Positions 8,025 through 16,705 of a stretch of DNA of 64,000 bases are shown here, one piece after another (position 1 is the stretch's first letter; every line of letters begins with the position of its first letter). This stretch comes from Streptomyces sp. NBC_00258 (GTDB lineage: Bacteria; Actinomycetota; Actinomycetes; Streptomycetales; Streptomycetaceae): NCBI RefSeq assembly GCF_036182465.1, contig NZ_CP108081.1, positions 3,844,001-3,908,000 on the forward strand, given 5' to 3'. A model generated the notes under the pieces. It did not search any database and was not told the DNA's origin. It saw nothing but the letters and a program-made list of their open reading frames with translations. The position numbers and the translations under genes are program-made.

Positions 8025-9617
8025 TCAGACCGCTCCCGCCCCCGTAAGCGCCCGTACCTCGGTTTCGGCGTGCTTGGCCTCGTCCGGCGGCTCCGCCGAG
8101 GTGACCGTGCCCAGCCAGCCCGCCAGGAAGCCGAGCGGGATCGACACCAGGCCCGGGTTCTCCAGCGGGAAGTACTGGAGGTCGATTCCTGGGAACAGCG
8201 ACGCGGGACTGCCCGTCACCACCGGAGACAGCACGACGAGCACCAGTGCCGGCACCAAGCCGCCGTATACGGACCACACCGCGCCGCGCGTCGTGAAGTT
8301 CCGCCAGAACAGCGAGTACAGCAGCACCGGCAGGTTCGCCGACGCGGCGACGGCGAAGGCAAGCCCCACCAGGAAGGCCACATTCAGGTCGCGCGCGAGC
8401 AGGCCCAGCGCGATGGCGACAACGCCGATACCGACCGCGGCGGTCCGCGCCACGGCCACCTCGCTGCGCGGCTTTGCACGCCGTCGTCGCAGCGACGCGT
8501 ACAGGTCGTGGGCCACGGACGCCGAGGAGGCGAGCGTGATTCCGGCTACCACCGCGAGGATCGTGGCGAAGGCGATCGCGGCGACGATCGCGAACAGAAC
8601 CGTTCCTCCGGTGGAACCGGCGCCGCCGCCCAGATCGAGCGCCAGCAGCGGAACCGCCGTGTTCCCGGCCGCGTTCGACCCGCGTACGGCATCGGGGCCC
8701 ACGATCGCCGCCGCCCCGAACCCCAGCACGATCGTCATCAGGTAGAAGCCGCCGATCAGACCGATCGCCCAGACGACCGACCGCCGCGCGGCCCGCGCGG
8801 TCGGCACGGTGTAGAAGCGCGACAGGATGTGCGGCAGCCCGGCCGTGCCGAGCACCAGCGCGAGTCCCAGGCTGATGAAGTCCATGCGCGCGGTCCAGTC
8901 CCCGCCGTACTTCAGCCCCGGCGCGAGGAACGACTTCCCGTGTCCGCTCCGGTCCGCCGCCGTACGCAGCAACTGGTCGAAGTCCCCGTGGAACCGCACC
9001 AGGACGAGCACGGTCAACGCGATCGCCCCGCCCATCAGCAGGACCGCCTTGACGATCTGGATCCACGTGGTGGCCCGCATCCCTCCCATCGACACATAGA
9101 CGACCATGAGCGCCCCGACGCCGATGACCGTCCAGGCTTGCGCCGCCTCGCTCGTACCGCCGAGCAGCAGCGCGACCAGGCTGCCGGCACCCACCATCTG
9201 CGCCACCAGGTACAGAACGGACACGGTCACCGAGGAGGTTCCCGCCGCGATCCGTACCGGTCGCTCGCTCATGCGGGACGCGACGACGTCCGCGAGCGTG
9301 AACCGCCCGCAGTTGCGCACCAGTTCGGCGACGAGGAACAGCACGACGAGCCAGGCGACGAGGAAGCCCACCGAGTACAGCAGCCCGTCATAGCCGAAGA
9401 GCGCGATCAGCCCCGAGATACCGAGGAAGGACGCGGCGGACATGTAGTCGCCCGCGATGGCAAAACCATTCTCCATGGGCGAGAAGAGCCGTCCGCCCGC
9501 GTAGAACTCCTCCGCCGAACCATGCCGGTGGCGGCTCACCCAGGTCGTGATCCCCAGGGTGACCGCGACGAACACGCTGAACAGCAGCAGCGCCAGCGTC
9601 TGATGGTTCCCGGTCAC
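8025..9617 (-). CDS. Sodium:solute symporter, ActP (cation/acetate) type
   Basis: A 530-residue integral membrane protein of the solute:sodium symporter family, with about 13 hydrophobic segments. SAEEFYAGGRLFSPMENGFA and GDYMSAASFLGISGLIAL near the N-terminus are typical of the ActP/acetate branch. It would import acetate or a similar short carboxylate using a cation gradient. Its ATG overlaps the stop of the DUF485 gene upstream (4 bp), the usual yjcH-actP arrangement. Acetate uptake would feed the citrate synthases at the start of the window, though the genes are not in one operon. The NarL-type system upstream may regulate it (position only). Confidence 0.92.
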   Translation of the reverse strand: MTGNHQTLALLLFSVFVAVTLGITTWVSRHRHGSAEEFYAGGRLFSPMENGFAIAGDYMSAASFLGISGLIALFGYDGLLYSVGFLVAWLVVLFLVAELVRNCGRFTLADVVASRMSERPVRIAAGTSSVTVSVLYLVAQMVGAGSLVALLLGGTSEAAQAWTVIGVGALMVVYVSMGGMRATTWIQIVKAVLLMGGAIALTVLVLVRFHGDFDQLLRTAADRSGHGKSFLAPGLKYGGDWTARMDFISLGLALVLGTAGLPHILSRFYTVPTARAARRSVVWAIGLIGGFYLMTIVLGFGAAAIVGPDAVRGSNAAGNTAVPLLALDLGGGAGSTGGTVLFAIVAAIAFATILAVVAGITLASSASVAHDLYASLRRRRAKPRSEVAVARTAAVGIGVVAIALGLLARDLNVAFLVGLAFAVAASANLPVLLYSLFWRNFTTRGAVWSVYGGLVPALVLVVLSPVVTGSPASLFPGIDLQYFPLENPGLVSIPLGFLAGWLGTVTSAEPPDEAKHAETEVRALTGAGAV

Positions 9618-10102
9618 CGTTCACCACCCGCGACGCTTCGCGTCAGCTCCTGTGTGTCCCAGCGCAGATCGAGCGCGGCCCGGTCTCTGCGCAGCCGAGC
9701 GTGCCGTGCGTACGCCCAGGTGAACAGGAACGTCGTGAGGAACTGCCCCAGCCCCGCGAGCATCGCCACGTTCACCGCGCCGGCGACGGGCTGCGCCATG
9801 AAATCCGGAGCCGTCGTCGCCGTCACCACATAGGCCACGTACCAGGTGAAGAAGACGGCGACGGCCGGGACCACGAACCTCCGGTACCGACTGCGCACCT
9901 CCTGGAAGGCCGCGCTGCGCTGCACCTCCAGATAGACGTCGGCCGCACGGGCGGTCCGGTCCTCCTGCTCCCCGCGCGCGGGCGGCACGGCGGGAGCGGG
10001 CGCACCCGTACTGTCCAACTCGCCCCAGCCGGAGGCGAGCGCGTCGTACCAGGGGTCGTCGAACCGGACCTTTCCGGAGTCGGGACCGTCGTACTTCTCC
10101 AC
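9614..10102 (-). CDS. DUF485 (YjcH-like) membrane protein
   Basis: About 162 residues. An N-terminal soluble segment rich in charged residues is followed by the DUF485 domain: FQEVRSRYRRFVVPAVAVFF, a transmembrane helix, FMAQPVAGAVNVAMLAGLGQF, a second helix, then WAYARHARLRRD. DUF485 proteins accompany ActP-type symporters and are thought to assist them. I prefer the GTG at 10102 because AAGGAGAG lies 4 nt upstream of it (10107-10114); an ATG at 10144 in the same frame adds 14 residues and lacks a clear ribosome-binding site. Stop overlaps the symporter start by 4 bp. Confidence 0.85.
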   Translation of the reverse strand: MEKYDGPDSGKVRFDDPWYDALASGWGELDSTGAPAPAVPPARGEQEDRTARAADVYLEVQRSAAFQEVRSRYRRFVVPAVAVFFTWYVAYVVTATTAPDFMAQPVAGAVNVAMLAGLGQFLTTFLFTWAYARHARLRRDRAALDLRWDTQELTRSVAGGER

Positions 10103-10206
10103 CGAACTCTCCTTGTCCGCTGCCCGTTTCGGCCGCGTGCCCAAGGATGGACAGATCGGGAAGATCCCAGACTCTTCTCTCCGCGCTCTTCACCCCATCA
10201 GGTGAC

Positions 10207-10893
10207 TCACCCCCCTGGTGGCCGCACAAGTCCCTTCCCGAAGGCGTAACGGACCGCCTGCGCACGATCCTTGAGCCCCGTCTTGGCGAACAGGTTGTTG
10301 ATGTGGGTCTTCACGGTGGCCGTCGAGACATGGAGCCTGCGGGCGATCTCCTGGTTGGTCAGACCGTCGGCGATCAGCACGAGCACCTCCGTCTCCCGCG
10401 CGGTGAGCCCGTCCGGCGCCTCGGTGCCCTGCGCGGGAACGGCCGGCTCCGGCTCGGACAGCCGCTCCAGCAAGCGCCGTTGAATGCCCGGGGAGAGCCC
10501 TGCGTCCCCGGACAGCACGCTCCGCACGGCCCGTACGATCTCGTCGCCGCCCGCGTCCTTGGTGAGATAGCCACGGGCCCCGGCCCTGAGCGCGGGGAAC
10601 AGCGAGGCGTCGTCCGCGTACGTGGTGAGCACGACAACCTGCGTCCTGGGGTGTTCGGCCCGGATTCGTCTGGTCGCCTCCACCCCGTCGCAGCGAGGCA
10701 TGCGCAGGTCCATCAGCACGACGTCCGGGTCGAGTTCGGCCACCAGCCGCACGGCCTCGTGCCCGTCGGCGGCCGCCCCGACGACCTCGATCCCCGACAG
10801 CAGCCCGAGCAGCATCACGATGCCCTCGCGCACCACGGTCTGATCGTCCGCCACGACGACACGGGCCGGTGCTCCGCCCTCCTCCTCCGTCAT
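10207..10893 (-). CDS. NarL/FixJ-family response regulator (LuxR HTH)
   Basis: A 228-residue regulator. The receiver has ADDQ at the acidic pocket, Asp62 in LMDLRMPRCDG and K in YLTKDAGG. A LuxR-type HTH follows (LTAREVLVLIADGLTNQEIARRLHVSTATVKTHINNL, read in two parts). The start overlaps the stop of the kinase by 4 bp. The unit of membrane protein, kinase and regulator resembles DesK/LiaS-type envelope-sensing systems, but the signal is unknown. Confidence 0.94.
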   Translation of the reverse strand: MTEEEGGAPARVVVADDQTVVREGIVMLLGLLSGIEVVGAAADGHEAVRLVAELDPDVVLMDLRMPRCDGVEATRRIRAEHPRTQVVVLTTYADDASLFPALRAGARGYLTKDAGGDEIVRAVRSVLSGDAGLSPGIQRRLLERLSEPEPAVPAQGTEAPDGLTARETEVLVLIADGLTNQEIARRLHVSTATVKTHINNLFAKTGLKDRAQAVRYAFGKGLVRPPGG

Positions 10894-12041
10894 ACAGGCA
10901 CCTTCAGCGTCACCACGAACCCCTCCTCGTACGGCCCGGCCTCCAGCGAGCCGCCCAGCAGCTCGGCCCGCTCCCGCATTCCGATCAGACCGTATCCGGC
11001 ACCGGAGTGTGTGAATTCACCCGGCGGAGCTCCCGAATCCCTTACGTTCAACATCACTTCGTGCTCGCCGTACTCCAGCCGTATGCGGATCTTGGCCCCG
11101 GGCGCGTGCTTCCGGACGTTCGTCAGTGCCTCCTGGGCGACCCTGCGCACCGCCTGCGACGCCTCCGCCGGCAACAGCCGCCGTTCACCCGTGACGGTGA
11201 CATCGGCGCCGGCGGTGTCGGCGACCAGTTCGCTCAGGAACTCCTCCAGCGGTGACAGCTCTCCGCGCAGCGCGGAGAGTGCCTGCCGGGTCTCGGCGAG
11301 GCCTTCGCGGGCCATTCCCCGTGCCGCCACGACCCGATCGAGGATCTGGTCCCTCTCCGCTCCCCTCTCGATCAACAACCGAGCCGCCTCCAGGTGCACG
11401 AGCTGGGCCGAGAGGCTGTGTGCCAGCACGTCATGGATCTCCCGTGCGATCCGGGCCCGCTCCGCGAGCGCCGCCGACTCCGCCTCGGCCGCCCGTGCGG
11501 CACGCTCCTGGGCAAGGAGCCGCTGGGCGCTGCCCCGGGCCTCCGCGTCCAGCCGCAGCACGTATCCGGCCAGAGCGAGCCCCACGGTCGTGGCCAGGGT
11601 GGTCAGCCAGGCGTCGTTGTTCACTGCCGCGTACGTGCCCAGAGCCACGGCGCTCGCGGGCAGGGCCGCCGCGAGCGGCAGTCGTTCCATGGCGCTGACG
11701 GCGCAGGCGCACCACACGACGAGGGCAGGAACCCGCAGCCCCGCGCTCTCTGCCACCGTCGCGATGGCGAAGAGCAGCACGAGCAACCCCAATGAGGGAA
11801 GCAGGCGATGTTCGAGCGTGACCCTCCAGAAGCCCCAGATCCCGAGTCCACCGACAAGGACTCCCAGAACAGCCCCTGCGACACCCCAGCCGTGCAGGTC
11901 GCTGTGGATGAAGGTCGTCGCGAGGAGGATGCCTACGGCGAAGGTGCGCCCGGCCCCGGCGAGAGCACGCCGCGCCCTGTGCACTCCCATTCGGGAGAGT
12001 GCCTCGCGGGAAGGCCAGAGCGTCCAGACGTTCTCCGTCAT
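10890..12041 (-). CDS. NarL-type sensor histidine kinase (HisKA_3)
   Basis: A 383-residue kinase. Four to five closely spaced hydrophobic helices occupy residues about 25-150 with no large extracytoplasmic loop, so sensing is probably intramembrane. Then come a coiled linker, the HisKA_3 box IAREIHDVLAHSLSAQLVHL with the phospho-His, and a HATPase (QEALTNVRKHAPGAK, DSGAPPGEF, GYGLIGMRERAELLGG). It overlaps by 4 bp both the membrane-protein gene upstream and the regulator downstream, so the three are one operon. Confidence 0.93.
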   Translation of the reverse strand: MTENVWTLWPSREALSRMGVHRARRALAGAGRTFAVGILLATTFIHSDLHGWGVAGAVLGVLVGGLGIWGFWRVTLEHRLLPSLGLLVLLFAIATVAESAGLRVPALVVWCACAVSAMERLPLAAALPASAVALGTYAAVNNDAWLTTLATTVGLALAGYVLRLDAEARGSAQRLLAQERAARAAEAESAALAERARIAREIHDVLAHSLSAQLVHLEAARLLIERGAERDQILDRVVAARGMAREGLAETRQALSALRGELSPLEEFLSELVADTAGADVTVTGERRLLPAEASQAVRRVAQEALTNVRKHAPGAKIRIRLEYGEHEVMLNVRDSGAPPGEFTHSGAGYGLIGMRERAELLGGSLEAGPYEEGFVVTLKVPV

Positions 12042-12562
12042 ACACGCTCCTTCCGCGTGGGCTGGGGCATGCCGTCACCGTACGCCGCGCTCTGCCCGCT
12101 CGCCGAGGGCAGTGTCTGCGCCCTCCGGACCATGATCCCGGAGCGCACCAGCAGCGTCACCGCGAGTGCGAGGAGCAGGGCGGAACTGTCCTGGTGCAGG
12201 CCGAGGGCGGCGCCGAGGCCGAACAAGCCGGCCCGCAGGGCTATCCCGACGGTCCAGACGAGGCCGCTGGCCTTGCTGCTCCTGCTCCACACCGTGCCGT
12301 CCGGTGCCCTCCAGATCCGGGTGGTCCAGGCCCAGCCGACACCGGTGGCCAGGCCTATGAGGAGTTCGGTGCCGAGCAGGAGGGCCGACAGCGTCCGGTG
12401 GTCGGGGTCGAGCAGGCCCGGTTCGCGCAGAGCCAGGAAGATCAGGACCGCGGGCACGGCCCACCAGCTCCTGTCTGTCGCTATCCGACGGGTGCGGAAC
12501 TGGCGAGCGATCACCAGGACGACAACGGCGAGGATCACCAAGGCATCGACAAGCCCGGACAT
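12038..12562 (-). CDS. Four- to five-helix membrane protein, CcdC/DUF1453-like
   Basis: A 174-residue integral membrane protein: a helix at the N-terminus (LVDALVILAVVVLVIARQF), then RTRRIATDRSWWAVPAVLIFLAL and further helices, resembling the DUF1453/CcdC group. ATG 12562 is chosen because GGAGG sits 5 nt upstream; a longer in-frame extension to 12742 is proline/serine-rich and runs through the repeat-filled promoter region. The stop overlaps the kinase start by 4 bp, so it probably modulates or is sensed with that kinase. Confidence 0.8.
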   Translation of the reverse strand: MSGLVDALVILAVVVLVIARQFRTRRIATDRSWWAVPAVLIFLALREPGLLDPDHRTLSALLLGTELLIGLATGVGWAWTTRIWRAPDGTVWSRSSKASGLVWTVGIALRAGLFGLGAALGLHQDSSALLLALAVTLLVRSGIMVRRAQTLPSASGQSAAYGDGMPQPTRKERV

Positions 12563-12635
12563 CGCGGCCTCCGTGTGCGGGGAAGGACGGGTGCCGGCAG
12601 CGGGCGCTGTCGACGCCTTCGACGCTACGGAAATA

Positions 12636-12714
12636 GGCAGATCGGCAGATCGGAGCCAGGGTGGATCATGGGTGGATCCCTCAGGCGCCCCGTCTCCACC
12701 CACGGGTGGAGACG
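12636..12714. promoter_or_regulatory. Repeat-rich promoter region of the membrane-protein/kinase operon
   Basis: GGCAGATC occurs twice in tandem (12636-12651). GGTGGATC occurs twice, 11 bp apart (12660-12667, 12671-12678). A perfect 10-bp inverted repeat follows: CGTCTCCACC (12691-12700) and GGTGGAGACG (12705-12714). The shared GGTGGA core in three elements suggests binding sites for a dimeric regulator, plausibly the NarL-type regulator of this operon. Confidence 0.45.
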
Positions 12715-12764
12715 CCCTCACGGACGCCCTCACAGATGTCACCGGGCCGGTCTCCCGGCCCGAC

Positions 12765-12796
12765 GCCCGTCGGGACCTCTCGCGGTCCCGACGGGC
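12765..12796. terminator. Terminator hairpin downstream of parE
   Basis: GCCCGTCGGGACC and GGTCCCGACGGGC form a perfect 13-bp stem with a 6-nt loop, 30-60 bp past the parE stop. A second 7-bp hairpin (GGGCCGG/CCGGCCC, 12744-12761) follows. Confidence 0.8.
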
Positions 12797-12825
12797 TCAC
12801 TCGGCCAAGCCGGCTGCGCGACCCT

Positions 12826-14949
12826 CTACGCGTCGATGCGCGAGCGGTCCAGCGTCGCCGCGGAGCTGGAGATGAACTCCTTGCGCGGGGCGACGTCGTT
12901 GCCCATCAGCAGGTCGAACACCTGCTCCGAGGCCTCCAGGTCGGAGATGTTGATCCGGCGCAGCGTACGGAAGCGCGGGTCCATGGTCGTCTCGGCCAGC
13001 TGGTCGGCGTCCATCTCGCCGAGGCCCTTGTAGCGCTGGATCGAGTCCTTGTACCGCACGTTCTTGCGCTGGAGCTCCAGCACTGTCTCTCGCAGCTCGC
13101 GGTCCGAGTACGTGTAGATGTACTTGTCCTGGCCCTTCTTGGGCTGGCTGAGCTCGATGCGGTGCAGCGGCGGCACCGCCGCGAACACCCGCCCCGCCTC
13201 GACCATCGGCCGCATGTAGCGCTGGAAGAGTGTCAGCAGCAGGATGCGGATGTGCGCGCCGTCGACATCGGCGTCGACGAGAAGAATGATCTTCCCGTAG
13301 CGAGCCGCGTCGATGTCGAAGGTCCGGCCTGACCCGGCTCCTATGACCTGGATGATCGCGCCGCACTCGGCGTTCTTCAGCATGTCCGTGACGGACGCCT
13401 TCTGGACGTTGAGGATCTTTCCGCGGATCGGCAGCAGCGCCTGGAACTCGGAGTTCCGGGCGAGCTTGGCGGTGCCGAGCGCGGAGTCTCCCTCGACGAT
13501 GAACAGCTCGCTGCGGTCCACGTCGTCGCTGCGGCAGTCGGCGAGCTTGGCCGGCAGCGAGGAGGACTCCAGGGCCGTCTTCCTGCGCTGCGCGTCCTTG
13601 TGCTGACGGGCAGCGATACGCGTACGGGCGGCGGAGACGGCCTTCTCCATGACGACCCGGGCCTGCGCGGCGGCATCCCGCTTCGTGGTGGTCAGGAAGT
13701 CCTTGAGCTCCTTGGAGACCACGTTCGTCACGATCCTGCGGGCTGCCGAGGTGCCGAGGACCTCCTTGGTCTGACCCTCGAACTGCGGTTCGGCGAGGCG
13801 GACCGTGACAACAGCCGTGAGACCTTCCAGGGCGTCGTCCTTGACGATGTCGTCCTCGGCGACGCGCAGCAGCTTCTTGGTGCGCAGCACCTCGTTCATC
13901 GTCTTCGCGACGGCCTGCTCGAAGCCGGCGACATGGGTGCCGCCCTTGGGCGTGGCGATGATGTTCACGAAGGACTTCAGGGTCGTGTCGTAGCCCGTGC
14001 CCCACCGCATCGCCACGTCGACGCCCAGTTCCCGGGTGACCTCGGTGGGCGTCATCTGCCCGTGGTCGTCCAGGACCGGGACCGTCTCCTTGAAGGTGCC
14101 CTGCCCGGAGAAGCGGAGGACATCGCAGACGGGCTTGTCGCTTGCCAGGTACTCGCAGAACTCGCTGATGCCGCCGTCGAAGCGGAAGGACTCCTCACCC
14201 TTGCTGCCGCCGTCGCCGAGCCCGTACTCGTCGCGGACGACGATGGTCAGGCCGGGCACCAGGAAGGCGGTCTGCCGGGCGCGCTGGTGCAGGTGCTCCA
14301 GGGAGAGTTTCGCGTCCTTGAGGAAGATCTGCCGGTCGGCCCAGTAGCGCACGCGCGTGCCGGTGCGGGTCTTGGGGATCCGCTTGAGCTTGCGCAGCCC
14401 GGCCGACGCGTCGAAAGCGGCGTCGGCCCCGTCCCCCTTGAACGCTCCGGGGGTGCCGCGGCGGAAGCTCACCTCGTGGGTGTGGCCTCCACGGTCCACC
14501 TGGACGTCCAGACGGGCCGAGAGCGCGTTCACCACGGAGGCGCCCACGCCGTGCAGGCCGCCGGAGGCCGCGTACGAGCCGCCGCCGAACTTGCCTCCGG
14601 CGTGCAGCTTGGTCATCACGACCTCGACGCCGGACATGCCGGTCTTGGGCTCGACGTCCACCGGGATGCCCCGGCCGTTGTCGCGCACCTCGACCGAGCC
14701 GTCGTCGTGAAGGGTCACGTCGATGTGGTCGCAGTAGCCTCCGAGGGCCTCGTCCACGGAGTTGTCGATGATCTCCCACAGGCAGTGCATCAGACCGCGG
14801 CTGTCGGTCGACCCGATGTACATGCCCGGGCGCTTCCGCACGGCCTCGAGTCCCTCGAGGACGAGCAGGTGCCGCGCGGTGTAGTTGGAACCGTCCCGGT
14901 CTGCTCCGGTCAGCAGCGCTGTGGACGGCACGGACGTCTCGGCGGTCAC
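12826..14949 (-). CDS. parE: DNA topoisomerase IV subunit B
   Basis: A 707-residue type IIA topoisomerase B subunit. The GHKL ATPase domain has EIIDNSVDEALGG and the GRGIPVD motif; the TOPRIM domain has LFIVEGDSALGTAK and later the DxD metal site VDADVDGAHI; the C-terminus has IQRYKGLGEMDADQL, the conserved gyrB/parE signature. With ParC it decatenates sister chromosomes, which matters at Streptomyces sporulation septation. I call it ParE and not GyrB because of its location next to hrdB rather than near dnaA; sequence alone does not fully separate them. The gene diverges from a small zinc-ribbon gene. Confidence 0.9.
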   Translation of the reverse strand: MTAETSVPSTALLTGADRDGSNYTARHLLVLEGLEAVRKRPGMYIGSTDSRGLMHCLWEIIDNSVDEALGGYCDHIDVTLHDDGSVEVRDNGRGIPVDVEPKTGMSGVEVVMTKLHAGGKFGGGSYAASGGLHGVGASVVNALSARLDVQVDRGGHTHEVSFRRGTPGAFKGDGADAAFDASAGLRKLKRIPKTRTGTRVRYWADRQIFLKDAKLSLEHLHQRARQTAFLVPGLTIVVRDEYGLGDGGSKGEESFRFDGGISEFCEYLASDKPVCDVLRFSGQGTFKETVPVLDDHGQMTPTEVTRELGVDVAMRWGTGYDTTLKSFVNIIATPKGGTHVAGFEQAVAKTMNEVLRTKKLLRVAEDDIVKDDALEGLTAVVTVRLAEPQFEGQTKEVLGTSAARRIVTNVVSKELKDFLTTTKRDAAAQARVVMEKAVSAARTRIAARQHKDAQRRKTALESSSLPAKLADCRSDDVDRSELFIVEGDSALGTAKLARNSEFQALLPIRGKILNVQKASVTDMLKNAECGAIIQVIGAGSGRTFDIDAARYGKIILLVDADVDGAHIRILLLTLFQRYMRPMVEAGRVFAAVPPLHRIELSQPKKGQDKYIYTYSDRELRETVLELQRKNVRYKDSIQRYKGLGEMDADQLAETTMDPRFRTLRRINISDLEASEQVFDLLMGNDVAPRKEFISSSAATLDRSRIDA

Positions 14950-15389
14950 GCGGTTCGCTCCTCGCTGAATTTCAGGTGTGGCCCTTTTGGGTAAGGGCCC
15001 GGCTTCGGTCGCCGCTCCGAGGGTACCGAGGCCTGGTAGAGCCGTTGTAACGCCACCCTCGTCCGAAACTCAGACTAGACCAGCGTCGCATGCTTGTTCG
15101 ATCCCTCGTTGGAGTGAAGTACATATCACGTTCCCTTCCAGGCATGAACCATTTAGGCTCCGGGCACGTCCTCAAGAACAACCGGCAAGCCAGCCGGGAG
15201 GACTGAACCTGACAGAGCGCGAACCCGTAAGACACGAAGACACGCAATACGGCTCATTCGCCGCCAACCGGCAGCAGACAGCCGACTCGGAAAGATTTTT
15301 TTCGAGGAAGAGCCACGAGCGGGAACGTTTTCGGCCTGGTTGGATGTTGACCCTGGTACGACAGCTCGTCGAGCTAGAGAAGAGGCGAC
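14950..15389. other. 440-bp divergent promoter region between parE and a small zinc-ribbon gene
   Basis: No gene is seen. A GGCCCTTTTGGGTAAGGGCC hairpin (near 14975-14996) lies in the parE leader. TAGGCT at 15154-15159 and TTGACC at 15347-15352 are possible -10 and -35 hexamers for rightward transcription, but neither has a convincing partner at proper spacing. Confidence 0.35.
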
Positions 15390-15620
15390 GTGACTACTGT
15401 TCTGACCCCCGCGAGCCCGCTGACGGCCGCTGACCGCTGCGACCGTTGCGGCGCCCAGGCATATCTGCGCGTCGTCCTCCTCAGCGGTGGTGAGCTGCTC
15501 TTCTGTGCCCACCATGGGCGCAAGTTCGAGCCGGAACTCAAGAAGATCGCCGCTGAGATACAGGACGAGACGGAGCGGTTGACGGCCGCCCCGGCAAGCG
15601 CCAACGACGAAGAGCACTGA
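15390..15620 (+). CDS. Small zinc-ribbon protein (DUF7455-like)
   Basis: A 76-residue protein: a Cys pair at CDRCG near residue 18, then RVVLLSGGELLFCAHHGRKF giving a Cys-His pair, so a single zinc-ribbon fold is likely. The C-terminal third is a charged helix. GTG 15390 is preceded by AGAGG 5 nt upstream. The family is widespread in actinobacteria, small, and of unknown function; the position between parE and the hrdB region is conserved in Streptomyces as far as I recall. It ends at a strong bidirectional terminator. Confidence 0.85.
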   Translation: MTTVLTPASPLTAADRCDRCGAQAYLRVVLLSGGELLFCAHHGRKFEPELKKIAAEIQDETERLTAAPASANDEEH

Positions 15621-15664
15621 CACTTCGCGCAGACGACGAGCCATCTCCGGCACAGGCCGGTGAC

Positions 15665-15698
15665 CGGGCGGCCGCCCCCATCCAGGGGCGGCCGCCCG
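15665..15698. terminator. Strong bidirectional terminator
   Basis: CGGGCGGCCGCCCC and GGGGCGGCCGCCCG form a perfect 14-bp stem with loop CATCCA, between the convergent zinc-ribbon and protease genes. Confidence 0.85.
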
Positions 15699-15757
15699 TG
15701 CTCGTGCTCCCCGCGGCCGTGAGACGGCTCACGCCCCCAAGGGCCGCAGAAGGGCCT

Positions 15758-16573
15758 TCAGCGGCCCGCTCCGAGCGTCCTGACGACCTCCGAGACCCGC
15801 GTGTAGACACCGGGGCTCCCGGCCCGCCCACAGCCGCTCCCCCACGACACGAGGCCGATGAGCCGCCCCTGAGCGACCAGGGGACCGCCGCTGTCCCCCT
15901 GACAGGCGTCCCGGCCCCCCTCTTCCTCCCCCGCACACAGCATGGAAGCGGCCACGTACGTTCCGTCCACGCTCCCCGGATAGGCCTCCTCGCAGAGCGC
16001 GTCGGACAGCACCTGTACGCGCGCGGCCCGCAGCGCGGTCGTGTAGTCGCCGCTCCCTGTGGTGTCCCCCCAGCCGTAGACCACGGCCCCCGTACCGGGC
16101 TGGTACGCGGCGTCACCGGGGCCCGCCATGGGAATGACCGCGCTCGCGGCGAGGGGTTCCGCGAGAGTGAGTACGGCGAAGTCTCCGGCGTTCGTGTAGC
16201 TGTCGTAGCGCGGGTTGATCCAGGTGTCGCGTACAGCGATCTCCCTGCCCTCGTCCGACAGAAGATTCCCGCGGCCCGCGATGACCTTCAGATCGCGAAC
16301 CTGCCGTGGAGGTGCGCCCAGCACCTCCTTGCTCAGACAGTGGGCCGCGGTCAGCACCGTCGAGCGGCCTATCACCACACCCCCGCAGAACTGTCCGGCA
16401 CGCGTACCCCCGAACCGGTCACGGCTGGACACGGCGACCGTCCAGGGGCTCTCGGAGATCTCGACCGGGTAGCCGCCGATAATGACATCGGCCGCCGCGG
16501 GGGCCGGACAGGCCAACGGTATGACGGCCGCCGTGGCCGCGACGGCCAGCGCTCGGGCAAAGGGACGAGGCAT
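15758..16573 (-). CDS. Secreted trypsin-like serine protease (S1)
   Basis: A 271-residue chymotrypsin-fold protease. Signal peptide residues 1-28 end near PAPAAA. The mature start IIGGYPVEI resembles the IVGG terminus freed in zymogen activation. The triad is complete: His78 (TAAHC), Asp131 (NAGDFAVL), Ser228 (GDSGGPL). Asp222, six residues before the Ser, is the S1-pocket aspartate that gives trypsin its Arg/Lys preference. Cysteines are placed for the usual disulfides. GAGGAG lies 6 nt before the ATG. It likely acts on extracellular protein during growth or aerial development. Confidence 0.93.
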   Translation of the reverse strand: MPRPFARALAVAATAAVIPLACPAPAAADVIIGGYPVEISESPWTVAVSSRDRFGGTRAGQFCGGVVIGRSTVLTAAHCLSKEVLGAPPRQVRDLKVIAGRGNLLSDEGREIAVRDTWINPRYDSYTNAGDFAVLTLAEPLAASAVIPMAGPGDAAYQPGTGAVVYGWGDTTGSGDYTTALRAARVQVLSDALCEEAYPGSVDGTYVAASMLCAGEEEGGRDACQGDSGGPLVAQGRLIGLVSWGSGCGRAGSPGVYTRVSEVVRTLGAGR

Positions 16574-16650
16574 GCGCGCTCCTCACTCTGGGGTTGTCAT
16601 GAGACACCCAGCGTGATCCAGATGGCCGCACTCCGCACTCCGCACAGACC

Positions 16651-16686
16651 GAGGGCCCGGCTCCCTGAGCGGGAAACCGGGCCCTC
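16651..16686. terminator. hrdB terminator
   Basis: GAGGGCCCGG (16651-16660) and CCGGGCCCTC (16677-16686) form a perfect 10-bp stem with a 16-nt loop, 20 bp past the hrdB stop. Confidence 0.75.
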
Positions 16687-16705
16687 CGTGACGTACGGCC
16701 GAGAC

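Noticed and set aside
15146..15164. Second iron box upstream of the small zinc-ribbon gene
   Set aside because: Only TTAGGCTC matches; the other half lacks the TCACCTAA arm, so it is better read as a possible -10 region.
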